Assembly (NCBI GenBank): GCA_021234155.1 | Contig: JAJEKV010000020.1 | Location: 9,263,966-9,327,965, forward strand | DNA: 64,000 nt | Direction of reading: 5' to 3' | Source: Isoetes taiwanensis | Taxonomy: Eukaryota > Streptophyta > Lycopodiopsida > Isoetales > Isoetaceae | Shown here: piece after piece, positions 37,801 to 49,759 of the stretch | Layout of the letters: every line of letters starts with the position of its first letter | How positions within the stretch are numbered: the first letter of the stretch is position 1 | Made by a program: the position numbers and the translations under genes | Notes under the pieces: generated by a model | Database searches by the model: none | What the model was told of the DNA's origin: nothing | Seen by the model: only the letters and a program-made list of their open reading frames with translations

Positions 37801-40578
37801 TTATTCAATTTCTCCAATACTCCATAAATTAAACCACTTTGCTGGTGACTTTGATCCCCTGCAACAAATTCGTGCACCTTACCATTAACTTCAATCCATG
37901 TTCTTGCAGGCTTCTTCCAAGCACCTACCAATTTCCTTGTATCTTCAATTGCTTGAGCTTCATGCCTCATGTGTGCATTGGCATAGATATTTGCCATGAG
38001 CACGTATGCAGCACCATCATGCACATTGAGATAAATCATTTGATCAAAGCATTGCCTTCCTATAGCTACATTACCGTACGTCCTGCATGCAGTGAGCAAA
38101 GATGTCCATCCAACAACATTTTGTTGGATGTTTTCCAATAACGATTGTGCTTCAGCCAAGCACCCGGCACGGCCCAGGAGATCAATCAAAGAATTATAAT
38201 GGTTAAAGCTTGGTACAATGCCATAATCCTGTATCATGGATTTCAGATATTGATACCCTTCGAGGACCAAACCAGCATGACTGCATGCAGAAAGTATGTT
38301 AGTAAATGACACATCATCTGGTCTGATACCCATCATTTGCATATCCACAAAATACTTCCTTGCAATGTTCACATCACCGCATTGAGCATATCCTGCAATC
38401 ATTGATGCCCATGATACCACATCTTTCTTTGGCAACATCTCAAAACTTTTGAAGCCTCGTCTCACGTTATTGCACTTGAAGTACATGTCAAGAAGAGTGT
38501 TACCAATGATAACATCGTGTTCAAGTCCTCGTTTCTTAATCTGGTCATGTATGCCTTTGCCTTGATCGATAGCACCCATGCTGCCACATGCACTTAAAAT
38601 TCCCAAGAATGTAATTTTGTTTGGCTCTATGCCCTCCCATTGCATCTTCTCAAACAGGCTAAGAGCTGCAAGCCCATCCCCATGCTGGGCATAGCCTGCA
38701 ATCATGGCACTCCAAGCTATAACATTTCGTTCTGGTATCTTGTCAAACAAGCTGCGCGCCTCCTTAAGATTTCCACTTTTCGCATACATGTCAATAAGTG
38801 AATTGCCTATGGCACCATCACAGAGACCATTTCTAATGATTTGATCATGTGCTAGCCTACCATGATATAAGGCTCCTGTGCTGCTACATGCCTTTAAGAC
38901 ACTAAGAAATATAACTTTGTTTGGCTTCAATCCCTTGCATTGCATTTCTTCAAAAAGCTCCAAGGCACAAGATCCACTGCCATGGCAGGCATATCCAGCA
39001 ATCATCGTTCCCCACAGCAATGCATCCCGATCTTGTGATATCACAAAGACCTTCTGTGCCTCTTCCACCTTCCCACATTTGGCATACATATCGACAAGGG
39101 CAGCTAGAACGATAACACACAGCTTAAGACCATGTTGTAAAAGCTGCTCATGTATAAACCGACCCATGTGCACAGAACCCAAGCTGCCACATCCTTTTAG
39201 GATGCTTGAATATATGTGTTCATTTGGCATTATCCCATACTGCTGCATTTTTTCAAACTCATCAAGGGCAAAATAAGCCAGTCCATGCTGGATGCATCCT
39301 GCAATTATTGATCCCCATGACACCACGTCTTTGTTCTCCAATTTATCAAACTGCTTATATGCTGCCTCAATATTTCCACATTTGGCATACATATCAAGAA
39401 GGGCATTACAAATCATAATATCATGTTCCAAACCACTTTCTATCAACTGTTGGTGGATCAACCTCCCACGAACTGATTCTTTTAATCTGCCACATGCTAT
39501 CAGCATGTTCAAAAATGTGACCTTTTCTGGCCTCACAGCTTCCTGTTCCATTTTTTCAAATAATTCCAGAGCATAAATAGCATGACCATGACAAGCATAT
39601 CCAGCCATCATTGCAGCATATGACACCACATTTCGGTCCGGTAAAGTGTCAAATATCAGACATGCTTCTTTGATACTTCCACTCTTGCCATACATACCAA
39701 GGAGGGTGTTGCCAATGACAATGTCAAATCCATCTCCGCTAATAATCTGATTATGTATCAATCTACCCTGCTCTATAGCACCAATGCTTGAACATGCTTT
39801 CAAGACGTTCAAAAATGTGGTTTGTTGTGGTTGTATGCCCTCTTGCTGCATTCTCTCAAAAAGTATTAAGGGCAAGAAAACCGTCCGTGCAGAGCATATA
39901 CTGTAATCATTGCATTATATGACACTACATCTTTATCCTCCAAGTTGTCAAACACTCTACATGCTTCCTCCAAGCTATTACATTTTGCATACATATCGAC
40001 AAGGATATTTCCAATAAAAACATCATTCTCAAATCCATTTTTGATGATAACCTGCCTTGTGAAAGATCTTCTGAAGAAGCACACGCTGTAGTAACAGCAA
40101 GGCAAGCATATTTTGAATTCGTCAAACTTGAGGTTTGCATTCCATAGTACAGATCAAGGGCCACTTGCCACTAACCAAGTTTGTTGTTGGCATAAATTAT
40201 TGCAGTCCAAGTGTATGCGGTAGGTTTTAAGGTCTTAGAAAATGGCTGATTGGCTTCATATAAATTTCCACAAATAGCAAACATGCGTATCAAGTGATCT
40301 CCTAATACTGTAATAGCATCTAACCCACTATGGACCATAAAATACTGCACTTGCCTCCCACTTTCCATGTCTTTCTTCTTTGTACAATTTTGCAGAAGAT
40401 AGTATATAGTGTCCCTGTGTAAGGGAATTCCCTGCTCCTCCATGACTTTTGTTGTCTGAAGCGCCTCTTGCAGATGAGTTAGATTGTGTATATTGCTGAC
40501 TGGTTCCACTGATGCCAAAGATGCTAGCATTCTAGAAAAACAAAGGTTAAAGAGTGGTTTTGATAGAAAGGTTTGCAC
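37503..40578 (-). pseudogene. PLS-class DYW pentatricopeptide repeat gene, 5' part broken
   Basis: Such proteins enter mitochondria or plastids and bind RNA for C-to-U editing. From 39875 down to the stop at 37503 an unbroken 790-codon frame carries about 20 P, L and S repeats (for example GNTLLDMYFKCNNVRRGF and DVVSWASMIAGYAQCGD). An E region follows (ARTWIEVNGKVHEFVAGDQ), then the deaminase-like DYW domain. That domain has the zinc/catalytic HAEKLAIAFGL (H-x-E) and CNDCH, and it ends CSCGDYF where DYW is usual. Upstream the same gene continues through 40578 (start MQTFLSKPLFNLCF, possibly a targeting peptide). It is interrupted by an in-frame TAG (40171-40173), a small deletion with frameshift near 40050, and a frameshift near 39880. 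Either it is a pseudogene or a shorter protein starts internally (first Met in the long frame near 39851). Confidence 0.85.
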
Positions 40579-41139
40579 TAATTATCAATACGGAGTGTTT
40601 CATGATGATGAAAATAACAGAGCCTAATACCTGAAGTATTTCCATGACGGATGGGGGGATTCTCTTCTTACAGCAGTGTACAGAACCTGGGGAAAACAAA
40701 AGTTGTTACCATTGATGCAAAAATATGAAATAAAATGGAGAGCCTGCCTCACCTTACTTAATCGAAGTCCCGAGGGTTTCGACATAACCCCATCCTGGGC
40801 TAACTATGCAAATGCAAGAATGGTAGTGCATTGAACTCTTTAAAATCAGGTGGGCGAAACCCAGCCTGTCCAACGGATGTGAAAATGCATGATTGCCCTG
40901 GGTCCATCACCAACCCTTTACACAGGCAATAAAATCAGAAGTTTTTGTATGTACGCAACTCAGATTTATTTAGTTGTACATAGTCGAATCATTGAAAGGG
41001 AAGCAAGGTAAGGTTTAAGGTTATGGTCTGGCCGAGGCTGATAACAAAAAATGCTTGACCCAGGGTGTATCTCCGAGGCCAGATAACCATAAAATGCTTG
41101 ACCCAGGCTGCATGTCCGAGGCCATTTAGCATGTGAGGA
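40579..41139. other. Upstream region of the PPR gene, no gene seen
   Basis: Intergenic or 5' UTR sequence. It contains a short tandem repeat, aaaatgcttgacccaggctg/gtgtat...tccgaggcca, at about 41048-41125 (two copies of roughly 55 bp). No promoter element can be assigned. Confidence 0.5.
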
Positions 41140-42130
41140 GAAACATTGAGCTCACCTCTCCTTTCAACAAGCTTTAAGGCGTTGTGGAGCCATGGCTACT
41201 AAGATATAAGCCAGGTTGGGAGAAATCATTGCCCATACTAACTACTTTCTGGAAGTAGATAATATGGCAATCGACTGCTGCCTGCTTTAAAGGTAAGAAA
41301 CATGTCTCTTGCAGAACGATCTAATAGGGGATTATAGATTTTACCCCAAGTGCCGGGAGCGCAGTAAATATCGGACGCTGACATGTTATACCCACGGGCA
41401 TATCCGTGGTATATCCGTGTGTTTGACATGTTATAGCCACGCCCAAAAAAAATTACACGGCGTTTTTGTGGACTTAGCGGATTTTTTGCCATTTAAGGCT
41501 GGGTATAACATGTCAGCGTCCGACATTTACCGCGATGGCAAGTGCCGAGCTAGGAAGGGCTTCTATACCTGCTCCAGTTCATTCCGGATGGCCAGGATAT
41601 GACAGGCCCCAAACATCGACCCCATACAAGAGAAAGGGTTCAACTAAAACCCTGAATAAGTGTGATAGATGAGCCTAGTCATATAGCTCTGCCTCGTGAC
41701 GGTTGTTCTGCATCGTATACAGTGACTATGGTAGTGGGGAACTCTATGCCCAGGTACTTCTAGGTGGGTGATACCTCAATATTTTGCCACTGATAAGTAA
41801 AGGAGGGAAGCCTTGGATAACAAAGTCTTGGCCCAATTGACATGCGTTCCTGTGACTCGGGACAAAGTGTCTAGGGTTTATAAAAGGCGTATGTATGTCT
41901 TCTTTATATTGGTGAGAAAGGTCGACATCGGCGTATATGAGCTGCTTAATAATCTGGTGTAGAAGCTGAGCTCCGCCAACCCTGTGATCAATAAGCCACC
42001 CTTCCAACTGGTCAACATAGAGGTCAAACAATGTTGAAGAAAGGGGGCATCCCTATGGGACCCTAATACTACTGTTGACAGGTTGTCATGTCGGTGCCAG
42101 TCAGCCTGAGCAAGTCTCATGCAACTTTAT
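41140..42130 (-). pseudogene. LINE copy A remnant (RT to zinc region)
   Basis: The minus strand carries FDLYVDQLEGWLIDHR and KQLIYADVDLSHQYK, the L-F-x-x-Y-I-D-x-L ... Y-A-D-D-V-D-L region of LINE reverse transcriptase with one D lost to a frameshift. The sequence from 41140 to 41600 matches 42320-42600 in copy B, so A and B are two neighbouring insertions or a tandem duplication of one family. A 183-bp TIR element interrupts copy A at 41356-41538. Confidence 0.7.
41356..41538. mobile_element. 183-bp MULE-like MITE with 9-bp target duplication
   Basis: The element is bounded by caagtgccg at 41347-41355 and again at 41539-41547. Its ends are inverted repeats of about 37 bp (left ggagcgcagtaaatatcgga..., right the complement, with a 30-bp core matching at 29 positions). 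In the homologous LINE copy B the site reads tagtgccgagctaaagaag without the insert, so the empty site is known. A 9-bp duplication with long TIRs is typical of Mutator-like elements. The interior has a second acatgttata and an A-run; no coding capacity. Confidence 0.85.
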
Positions 42131-42319
42131 ACCGTGATTTTACGGTTTGTCTTAATCTCTCCTACAACTTCTTGCAATGTGCTGTCTTGACGTGTTCAAG
42201 AGCGTCGGCATCCCAGAGCTTGTTGAGGAAGCAAGAGTCTCGGTATTGCCTCAAGCTATGGCAGCCTGCCCCTGTTTGCACATATATGCACCTGTGCTCT
42301 TGCACATTCCATCTGGCGA

Positions 42320-43560
42320 GAGCCACTGAGCTCGCATTTCCTTTCAATAGGCCTTGAGGCATTGTGGTCTCATTGCCACGATATAAGCTAGGCTAGGGAT
42401 ACAGACCACCTTTTGAAAGTAGACAATGTGGCGATCAACAACCACCCTCCGGAAGGGCAACAATAAATAAACTTCTCTTGCTTGGATTTGGTATGGGAAT
42501 CGTGAAACTTCATCCCTAGTGCCGAGCTAAAGAAGACTTTTCGCAGCTGCTCCAAGTCATTCCGAGTAGTGAGGGAGACCATGGGGTCCTAGATCTTGGC
42601 CCCGTATAAAAGGACAGGTCCACCAATACCTTGAATAGGTGCAATTAATAGCCCCAATCATACAGCTCCACTCTATAGCTGTTGTTCTGCATTGTATAAA
42701 GCATCTTCCAACCTGTTGTCTCTTGTAGATGGATGGAAGCGTCACAATGTATAGCATAGAGGAACTCCACTCTCAAATATTTGTAGGCGGGTGCCACTTC
42801 TACAATTTTCCCCTGATAGCTAAAGAAATGAGCCCTTGGCTGATGCGAAGATGATATGAGGGCCACCTTCGTCTTGACCAGGTTGATGCACATGTCAGTC
42901 GCTTGCCAAAATGTGTCCATGGTGTGGAGATGTCGCTACATGTCTGTCGAAGTGTAAGCCAGAAGGTCAACATCGTCAACATATATTACTGCCTGGATTC
43001 CGGTGCAAGGGGTGAGCTCCGTTCCCTCCATTTTCAGCAAGCCAGCTCTTCAACTGATCAATGTACATCCCAAACAACGTAGGAAAGAGAGGGCATTCTT
43101 GAATAAACCGAATCTTCGCTATGGAATGGCCGGTCTGAAATAAGGGCTGCAACCCGACCGCACATGTCACAAACGGATCGGTATTAATCGCATTCTATAT
43201 GTGCGCAAGGACCTCTAGTCATGGGTTGCAATCTTGCCCACAGCTTTTTTCAAGGCACAGTATCAAAAGCCTTTGCAAAGTCCACAAGGTAGTAATAGAG
43301 GTCTTGCCTATGGTTCATTGCTTATCATAGTGTGAAGATGTGATCAATGGTTGAGTGCCACGGCTTGAATCCTACCTGTGAGGGCTTGCACATCTGCGGC
43401 TTCTGCCCAGGATGTCAACTACTGCTCGAGAATCCCAGCTAGCAATTTTGCCAACATTGAACTGACCCATGATTGTTCGATAATTGGTTGGACAGTGTGG
43501 GTCACCTGCCTTGTATACTTAGTTCGGGAAATATTTTACATGTTCTAGGAAAAATTCCTA
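42320..43560 (-). pseudogene. LINE copy B remnant
   Basis: Reverse transcriptase blocks in order on the minus strand: LVDFAKAFDTVP (motif A, about 43250-43300), FGMYIDQLKSWLAENG (42976-43170) and CINLVKTKVALISSS with KYLRVEF (42645-42920). Multiple stops and frameshifts. Its 5' part (43120-43682) recurs at 45360-45907. Confidence 0.75.
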
Positions 43561-43682
43561 CGCCTCATGAATCAGCATCTGTATAATTTTTTTCAGCCTA
43601 CACTTTCCTACAAGAATAGAACCAACATGCAATTTTCCTGCAAAATAAAAAATACCAAGATATAATTTCCTACAAAAACTAG
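43120..43682. repeat. Segment duplicated at 45360-45907 (copy 1)
   Basis: A LINE-derived segment of about 560 bp, in direct orientation. The distal 450 bases are almost identical to the second copy. The proximal part (43120-43240) differs by many small changes at CAG/CTG positions. Confidence 0.9.
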
Positions 43683-43689
43683 AAACGTG

Positions 43690-43708
43690 TGCCCGGCGAT
43701 GCCGGGCA
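43690..43708. repeat. GC-rich hairpin tgcccggc-gat-gccgggca
   Basis: An 8-bp perfect stem with a 3-base loop, followed by ttagt. It resembles the subterminal hairpin found just inside Helitron 3' ends, but the canonical CTRR-T terminus is not present. It marks the point where the two copies of the 560-bp duplication stop matching. Confidence 0.4.
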
Positions 43709-45359
43709 TTAGTGGTGGCATGTGGTATGGGCATGGACTGCTTAGGTGGAGTAATACATTGTGTAGATAAGAGAGTGCTTGAATGTAATTGGTAGATATA
43801 ATGGAACATGTAGGGCAGTATAAAATTCTCGGGTGGAATAGGATGCGTAGGTGGAATGGAATGGATACGATATATTGTAGTGCATATATGGGGTCATATC
43901 ATGGTATATTTGCATCTAAAACATCAAATGATATGCTTTGACATTGTCATTATAGACATGCACTACAACCTGAATCTAAACAGATGAACATCACATCAAA
44001 ACATCAAAATATTCCTCTAATAATAAAATTATAATTCACCTCGCATTGTGTTTCAATTGAAAACGCATTGTTGCGTATATGAGGCAATGAAAAAACACAT
44101 TGTTGCTTATATGAGTCAATGCAAAAGACCCATTTCTATTATAAATTACTCAAAAATAAATGGTCTCATAGGCATAAATTTGGGCTTAAAGTAATGCCCA
44201 ATTTAAGGAATAAGGAATTATGTTGATTTTATAAATTATTTTTAATTGGTCAACTAATGAATCCATTGAATAATTGTGAACCTGTTAGTTCAACTTACTG
44301 GGCAACTTACATTTGTTTCAGGAATTGATCGTATAAAAATTATGTGATGATTGCAGTCCATGTAGCTAAATCACATAAATAAAGTTGGAGATAAGGGTCA
44401 CAAACACATTCAAGAATATCTCTATCTTTTTAAGTCTTATATTAGGCCCCAAAATGTACTATGACTCAACAATGATTCAAACAGGTGATTGTAAAATTCG
44501 ACAATGAATCAAGCTCTAGAAACATCCAATACTATTTTCGATGCAACGAATGGGTTAACTAAAGTTGTGGTAGATGATTCTCTATGCACACCTAGTTCTC
44601 TATGTTTAGTTGGATGATTTGCTCCACCTTGACAACCTCGTAGGTTGACACCTTATCCACACAAACATGGCAACATTGCACACATCATTGCCTAAGATTC
44701 TGCAAATAGGGCTTGAGATGACTTCTTCATTTACACTTAGTGAAGAATAGATAGTCTTTCCTCAAATCACTACTCCCATTTAGGGTTGGTTAAGAAGGAA
44801 GGGCAAATATGGCATATGCATTTTCTACAATCAAAAGTCAAATGTGTCATTTAGGATTCGTTAAAGCATTTAAAAGAGGAGGGATAAATGTGATATTGCA
44901 TTGACTAAAAAGCATAGCCAAGAAAATTGGGTTGTGTTACCTCAATAGATGAAAATGATAGAAAAGCAATAGGATCCCAATGTTGCTTAAAAACTTCACC
45001 ATCCTTATTTAGATGGACCATCAAGTTGAAGATCCATAAGAATGTGTTGCTTAAAAACTTTACCATCCTTATTTAGATGGACCATCAAGTTGAAGATCTA
45101 TATTGTGCTTGAGCGTATATTTTATATATTTTGTTGAAGTGCGAGGACAAAAAACTTGAACTATTGATGAAGCCTGCAATCTAGCATTCCAGGCATTTCA
45201 AAAATACTTATTTTGATTAAGCTCTAAATTGCCTAGGACTGTCCCATTATCTACTCTTGGTAGTAAGATTGTGCCTATATGTCCCCATATCTAAGGTTTA
45301 AAGAAAACGCACTTTCTGTTGTTGCATATATTCATAAGTACTTCGCAAAATAACTCATA
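43709..45359. other. AT-rich gene-free stretch with short tandem repeats
   Basis: No coding region. A pair of diverged units of about 35 bp (cattgttgc-tatatgag-caatg) lies at about 44063-44130. Two nearly perfect 64-bp units start tgttgcttaaaaactt at 44981 and 45045. Confidence 0.7.
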
Positions 45360-45907
45360 TGGGAATGGCTGGTCTGTCTGCTGCAACTGACCTGCACATG
45401 TCACAAACAGATTGTACACCGCATTCTATATGTCTGCAAGGACCTCTAGCTGTTGCAATCTTGCCCACAGCTTTTTTCAAGGCACAGTATCAAAAGCCTT
45501 TGCAAAGTCCACAAGGTAGTAATAGAGGTCTTGCCTATGGTTCATTGCTTATCATAGTGTGAAGATGTGATCAATGGTTGAGTGCCACAGCTTGAATCCT
45601 GCCTGTGTGAGGGCTTGCACATCTGCGGCTTTTGCCCAGGATGTCAACTACTGCTCGAGAATCCCAGCTAGCAATTTTGCCAACATTGAACTGACCCATG
45701 ATTGTTCGATAATTGGTTGGACAGTGTGGGTCACCTGCCTTGTATACTTAGTTCGGGAAATATTTTACATGTTCTAGGAAAAATTCCTACGCCTCATGAA
45801 TCAGCATATGTATAATTTTTTTCAGCCTACACTTTCCTACAAGAATAGAACCAACATGCAATTTTCCTGCAAAATAAAAAATACCAAGATATAATTTCCT
45901 ACAAAAA
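45360..45907 (-). pseudogene. LINE fragment, second copy of 43120-43682
   Basis: Contains the same LVDFAKAFDTVP motif on the minus strand, preceded by QAGFKLWHSTIDHIF and VSSMLAKLLAGILEQ, which are normal LINE RT fingers. Homology to copy 1 ends at about 45907 in tttcctacaaaaa, after short repeats of ttcctacaaraa. Confidence 0.8.
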
Positions 45908-46209
45908 TGGAATAAACATGTAATTTCCTTACAGACTAAAATTCAACAAGTTAGTATTTGTAAAATAATAGGTTATATAAATATTGTATGATTCATGGTT
46001 GATGTAACACTATAAAACCTGATCAAAATCATGAAATTCCATATTTAACATAACAATTTATATGAACTTCAATGTCCTCAGGGCGAAAAGAAAACAAACA
46101 AACGGGATTATTTGTCATCTTCATTTAATCCTTCTTCTTCCACATTTGCATGAGTTACCTTGTACCTCGAATTCATTGAATATATGTGCCTATACTTGGC
46201 TCTAGATTT

Positions 46210-48261
46210 TCAAATCGTGAAGGCTTCTCCAAAATCAAACTTATCGATTGCTTCCATGGGCAGACCTTCCATTGCAACTCTCATTAATGAATCAACTCCT
46301 TCTGTTTTTAGCCTATTACGGTATTTGTCTTTGATATGATTCAATTGGCTAAATCCCCTTTCATGGATTGTTGTACTTGAACATTGTACCAGACCCACTG
46401 GCGCAAGCTTCACCATTTCTGCATACTTACCTTGCCACTCCGTACATGCTTGCATCTTAAACTTTCTGAATTCTGCTAGAAAGTTATCACGATTAATAAG
46501 GCTATCGAATTTCACTCCACCAACCAATCGAGGCTCACCATAAAATTTCAGCAATTCATTAGCCTCGTGATGACCAAATGCTTTCATTTCCTTTGTTGCT
46601 ATTGGCATATGTGCAGGTGCAAATATTGTAAAGCATTATAAGATTCCTTGAACCTCTCACCTAGGGCAGCCAAAACAGCTTTAGCGAAATTATTTTGGAA
46701 TTCGAGAGCCTCCTCTAAATCATGACCTTCAACACATCTTATCATTTCAATTCCACGATACATATCTCCATTGACAGCCCCTCTAAGTGCAGCAAGCTTT
46801 CCATTTGGATGGCAAAATCAAGAATTATAGGATATCCTTTGCTATCCTTTAGATCACTATTCAAATCCAATATTTCAATAAGAAACTCTTCCTCAATTTG
46901 ATGCTTTGTATATCCACCCAATTTTTCTGAAAAATCGCAACTCAAAGCGGTCAAGTGCATCAAAATATCTGCCAAAAAATGCAAAATGTAGACAATTTTA
47001 AACTCTCTTAATTCATCATAATGAGCAGCAGTATTTTCTTTAAATACTACCGTCGCAGGTTCATACATTTCATATAACTTGTCAATTACATGATGTCTAC
47101 TTAACCACCTTGTTGCTGAAATATGTTCAAGCCTCAGAGTAGAATAAGCAAGTTCCTCTTCATGTGCCTTCAATAACCCTCCTCTTAGAGTACTTCGGGA
47201 ATAATAGCTTGCTACCCCATTAACCAGCTTATCAACCTTTTCACATATGTGCTTGCAACTTGGCTGTTTGGCTAATGTTTCTACGCATAGATTAGTTCTA
47301 TGGGCAACACAATGTATGGATGTCATAAAAGGATTTTATTCTTTCAGCCTAGTTGCTACACCTATCCGACAACCAACCATAACCGAAGCACCATCTGAAC
47401 CAAAGGCAATCATCTTTGTCAAGTCTAATTTGCCTTGCTCTACGAGCTTCCCCACTATGGCTTTGGTAATTGTACTCGCATCCCCTCCATCTAATGACAC
47501 CAAACCTATGAATATTTTTTTGTGTTGAAAGTCATCCAAATAAGTGGCATAAAGGATTAAATGATGCACCACACTAACATCGGTTGATTCATCAACCATT
47601 ATGCCAAACCAAGAGCTATTTCTGATTTTTTCAAACACATTCTCCACTATAGATTTACTGATGCATTTCAGAAAATAACTACAAGCTTTGTCATCATTGT
47701 ACAAATTTGGCGCTGCAGATCCACATTCTCTAAGAAACCTATTAAATAGGCACATTTATATAGAGTACAGACTTCTTTATCCACAGATTCATTCTTTTTC
47801 TTCTCCACTTTATGCAAAGAATCTTTTCCATTTGTAGCTAACCATACTGCATGTTTATGCTGTGCACTTTCAGCATGCTCTTTGAAAGCTGATGTTCTCA
47901 AATTCATGGCATCTTCTAATCCAAATGGACTTTTACATTTCTTATCCTCCTTGCAGTAAATGCAATGTACTCTACCTATGTCATGGTTGAAGCGCAGCCA
48001 ATCATAGTCATCTAGCCATTTCTCCTTCCAGCTTTTTCTAGCATCTATAACCCGCTCATGCTCAGCATTGAGCTCTTGAGTATGAGCAGCCATGAAGTTA
48101 GCAACATCTGAAATATTTGCATCACTTGTTCCAGCAATAGAAGCTTCATTCTCCCTTGCAAAGCCAGCCATTTGTAAGATCGATGTTTGCCCTTGAAGCA
48201 TTCTTCGTCCTTTACCTCGAAGTGCCATTGACAAATTCCTACTATGGGATATGAACACCAT
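46210..48261 (-). pseudogene. hAT-superfamily transposase gene, broken (KIAA1586/ZMYM-like)
   Basis: Four minus-strand frames form one transposase. 47668-48261 has a TTF/BED-like zinc finger: WLDDYDWLRFN, CIYCKEDKKC and, further on, HAESAQHKH. 47336-47755 has the RNase H-like core: GIMVDESTDVSVVHHLIL with the first catalytic Asp and IAFGSDGASVMVG with the second. 46742-47326 has HCVAHRTNLCVETL and ISATRWLSRH, the hAT R-W block. 46210-46608 ends in the hAT dimerisation segment (SSTTIHERGFSQLNHIK, YRNRL). Breaks: a frameshift near 47752, an in-frame TAA at 47336-47338 (sense reading resumes in the same frame) and shifts at about 46745 and 46615. I could not find terminal inverted repeats or 8-bp target duplications. 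Confidence 0.85.
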
Positions 48262-49406
48262 TTCTTAGAACATCAGAATAAAAATCTATAATAATTAGGT
48301 GATTCTAGATATAAATCTAGATATCGTAAAGAAATACATACTCATTGATAGCTTTCAAATATTTTCCTTTCTATCCTCTTATATAACTCATAAATTACTT
48401 CAGAATATTTTCCATTCCTATCCTCTTATATAACTTATAATATCTAATGCAAATATGCATAAACATGCATCACTCAATCTACTTTGTAGAGATACTAGTC
48501 CTAATAGACTTACATCAACATATAGCAATATAATAAAAAAACAACAGTATTAGATCTCACTACACCTCTGCTACCATGAATTTTACACCCCTGCTACCAC
48601 AAATTTCAAAAAGCTTATAACTCTATTACAATAGTTTTACTTTAGTAAGAAAATCTCCCAACTATTTGTACTGCATGCTATGCACATAAAGCCTGGCACA
48701 ATCTAGCTATAAGCATGGACAATGATAGTAGAACATGTTGGACCTGAGTACAAAATTAGTTCTGAAAGTCAATGAGTACAAGTTTGAAACAAACAGAAAA
48801 GCTTAGAGATCAATACTATCAGTTATTATTTGTCATATTTGAAGAATCAAATACCAACTGCATTGAAACTGCCATTTAAAGTAAAAAAGAATGAAAGAAA
48901 TTGCAATGCACTAAAACTGCCATTATAACTAAAATAGAATGAAAGAAATCGCAGTTACTGTAGGTTTTTGCCGCCGCATAAGGGTTTGCTTATACAAAAT
49001 TATCTTACCATGCAATGGCAACGGTAAACAATGATCTGTCATATTTTTGGGCTAAATGAAAGCATGCCAGCACTCTATAAAAATAGCAACTAGCTAGCAG
49101 TGCAAAATGCAAGCTAGATAATGCTTTTAGACAATGATGGCATCCAGAATGACTCCAATACTTGTTGCTTCCAGTTGGATTCACATCTAGCTCAGCCACA
49201 CTCCATGAATCTTGAAATGCCATATCCATATCTTTGTGATTTAAGTCTGATCTGCTTCTGCCTGCACTGAGAAGATTAGTTTAGCTGCCCTGCACCAGAA
49301 GATTAGCTGCCCACCACTTCCCCTCAATGCTGCCACTTCCTCTCAATGCTCTGCTTATGTTGCTTCGTCGAAATCAGCCGGGGATGCTAAACGCCAGTTT
49401 TCCCTT

Positions 49407-49440
49407 GCCCTAACCTAAAACCTAAACCTAAACCTAAGGG
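49407..49440. repeat. Short telomere-like CCTAAA repeats
   Basis: ccctaacctaaaacctaaa followed by cctaaacctaaggg: about five degenerate units of the plant telomere motif. Too short for a fusion scar; such telo-box clusters also occur in plant promoters. Confidence 0.6.
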
Positions 49441-49499
49441 AAAGTTTCCACCTTATGCTTTTCCTCCCTAAAATAAAAGCTATAACCTAAAAAAGAAAA

Positions 49500-49541
49500 A
49501 CATTTTTATTTGTCTCGTGGAGAATCGACAAATAAAAATGT
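49500..49541. repeat. Perfect 15-bp inverted repeat
   Basis: acatttttatttgtc (49500-49514) and gacaaataaaaatgt (49527-49541) flank a 12-base loop. Could be the tip of a small TIR element, but no longer arms or target duplications are visible. Confidence 0.85.
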
Positions 49542-49759
49542 GGCAAGATGCTTTTACGACAAAACAATGTCTTCCGTTCCAATTTTCTATATCCTTAAAT
49601 TGTTAGATGGGCCCACATCCGCCTCTTTTTGTCCATACGTGTAAATTTTGAGGAATTGTCGGACACATCCTCTTAAACCTCGTTATTCCCCGCACGAAGC
49701 TTGTATATGAGAACAACTCTGCTAATGGTCCACTGGAGGGAGGGAGGGAGAGGGGTGGG

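Larger units (their letters stand above)
48262..49600. other. Gene-free stretch upstream of the hAT gene
   Basis: AT-rich, without coding signal. A repeated unit gaaactgccattw...aaagaatgaaagaaat occurs twice near 48865-48955, and tatcctcttatataact occurs twice near 48374-48430. The hAT promoter and 5' UTR probably lie here but show no clear motif. Confidence 0.5.

Noticed and set aside
38878-39276. Plus-strand frames across the PPR gene (37536-39576)
   Set aside because: They are antisense shadows of the PPR repeats and lack any domain.
40171-40173. PPR stop codon repaired by U-to-C RNA editing
   Set aside because: Such editing in ferns and hornworts acts on organellar transcripts; this gene looks nuclear and has frameshifts as well.
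43690-43708. Rho-independent terminator
   Set aside because: Hairpin without a T-run, in a eukaryotic transposon-rich context.
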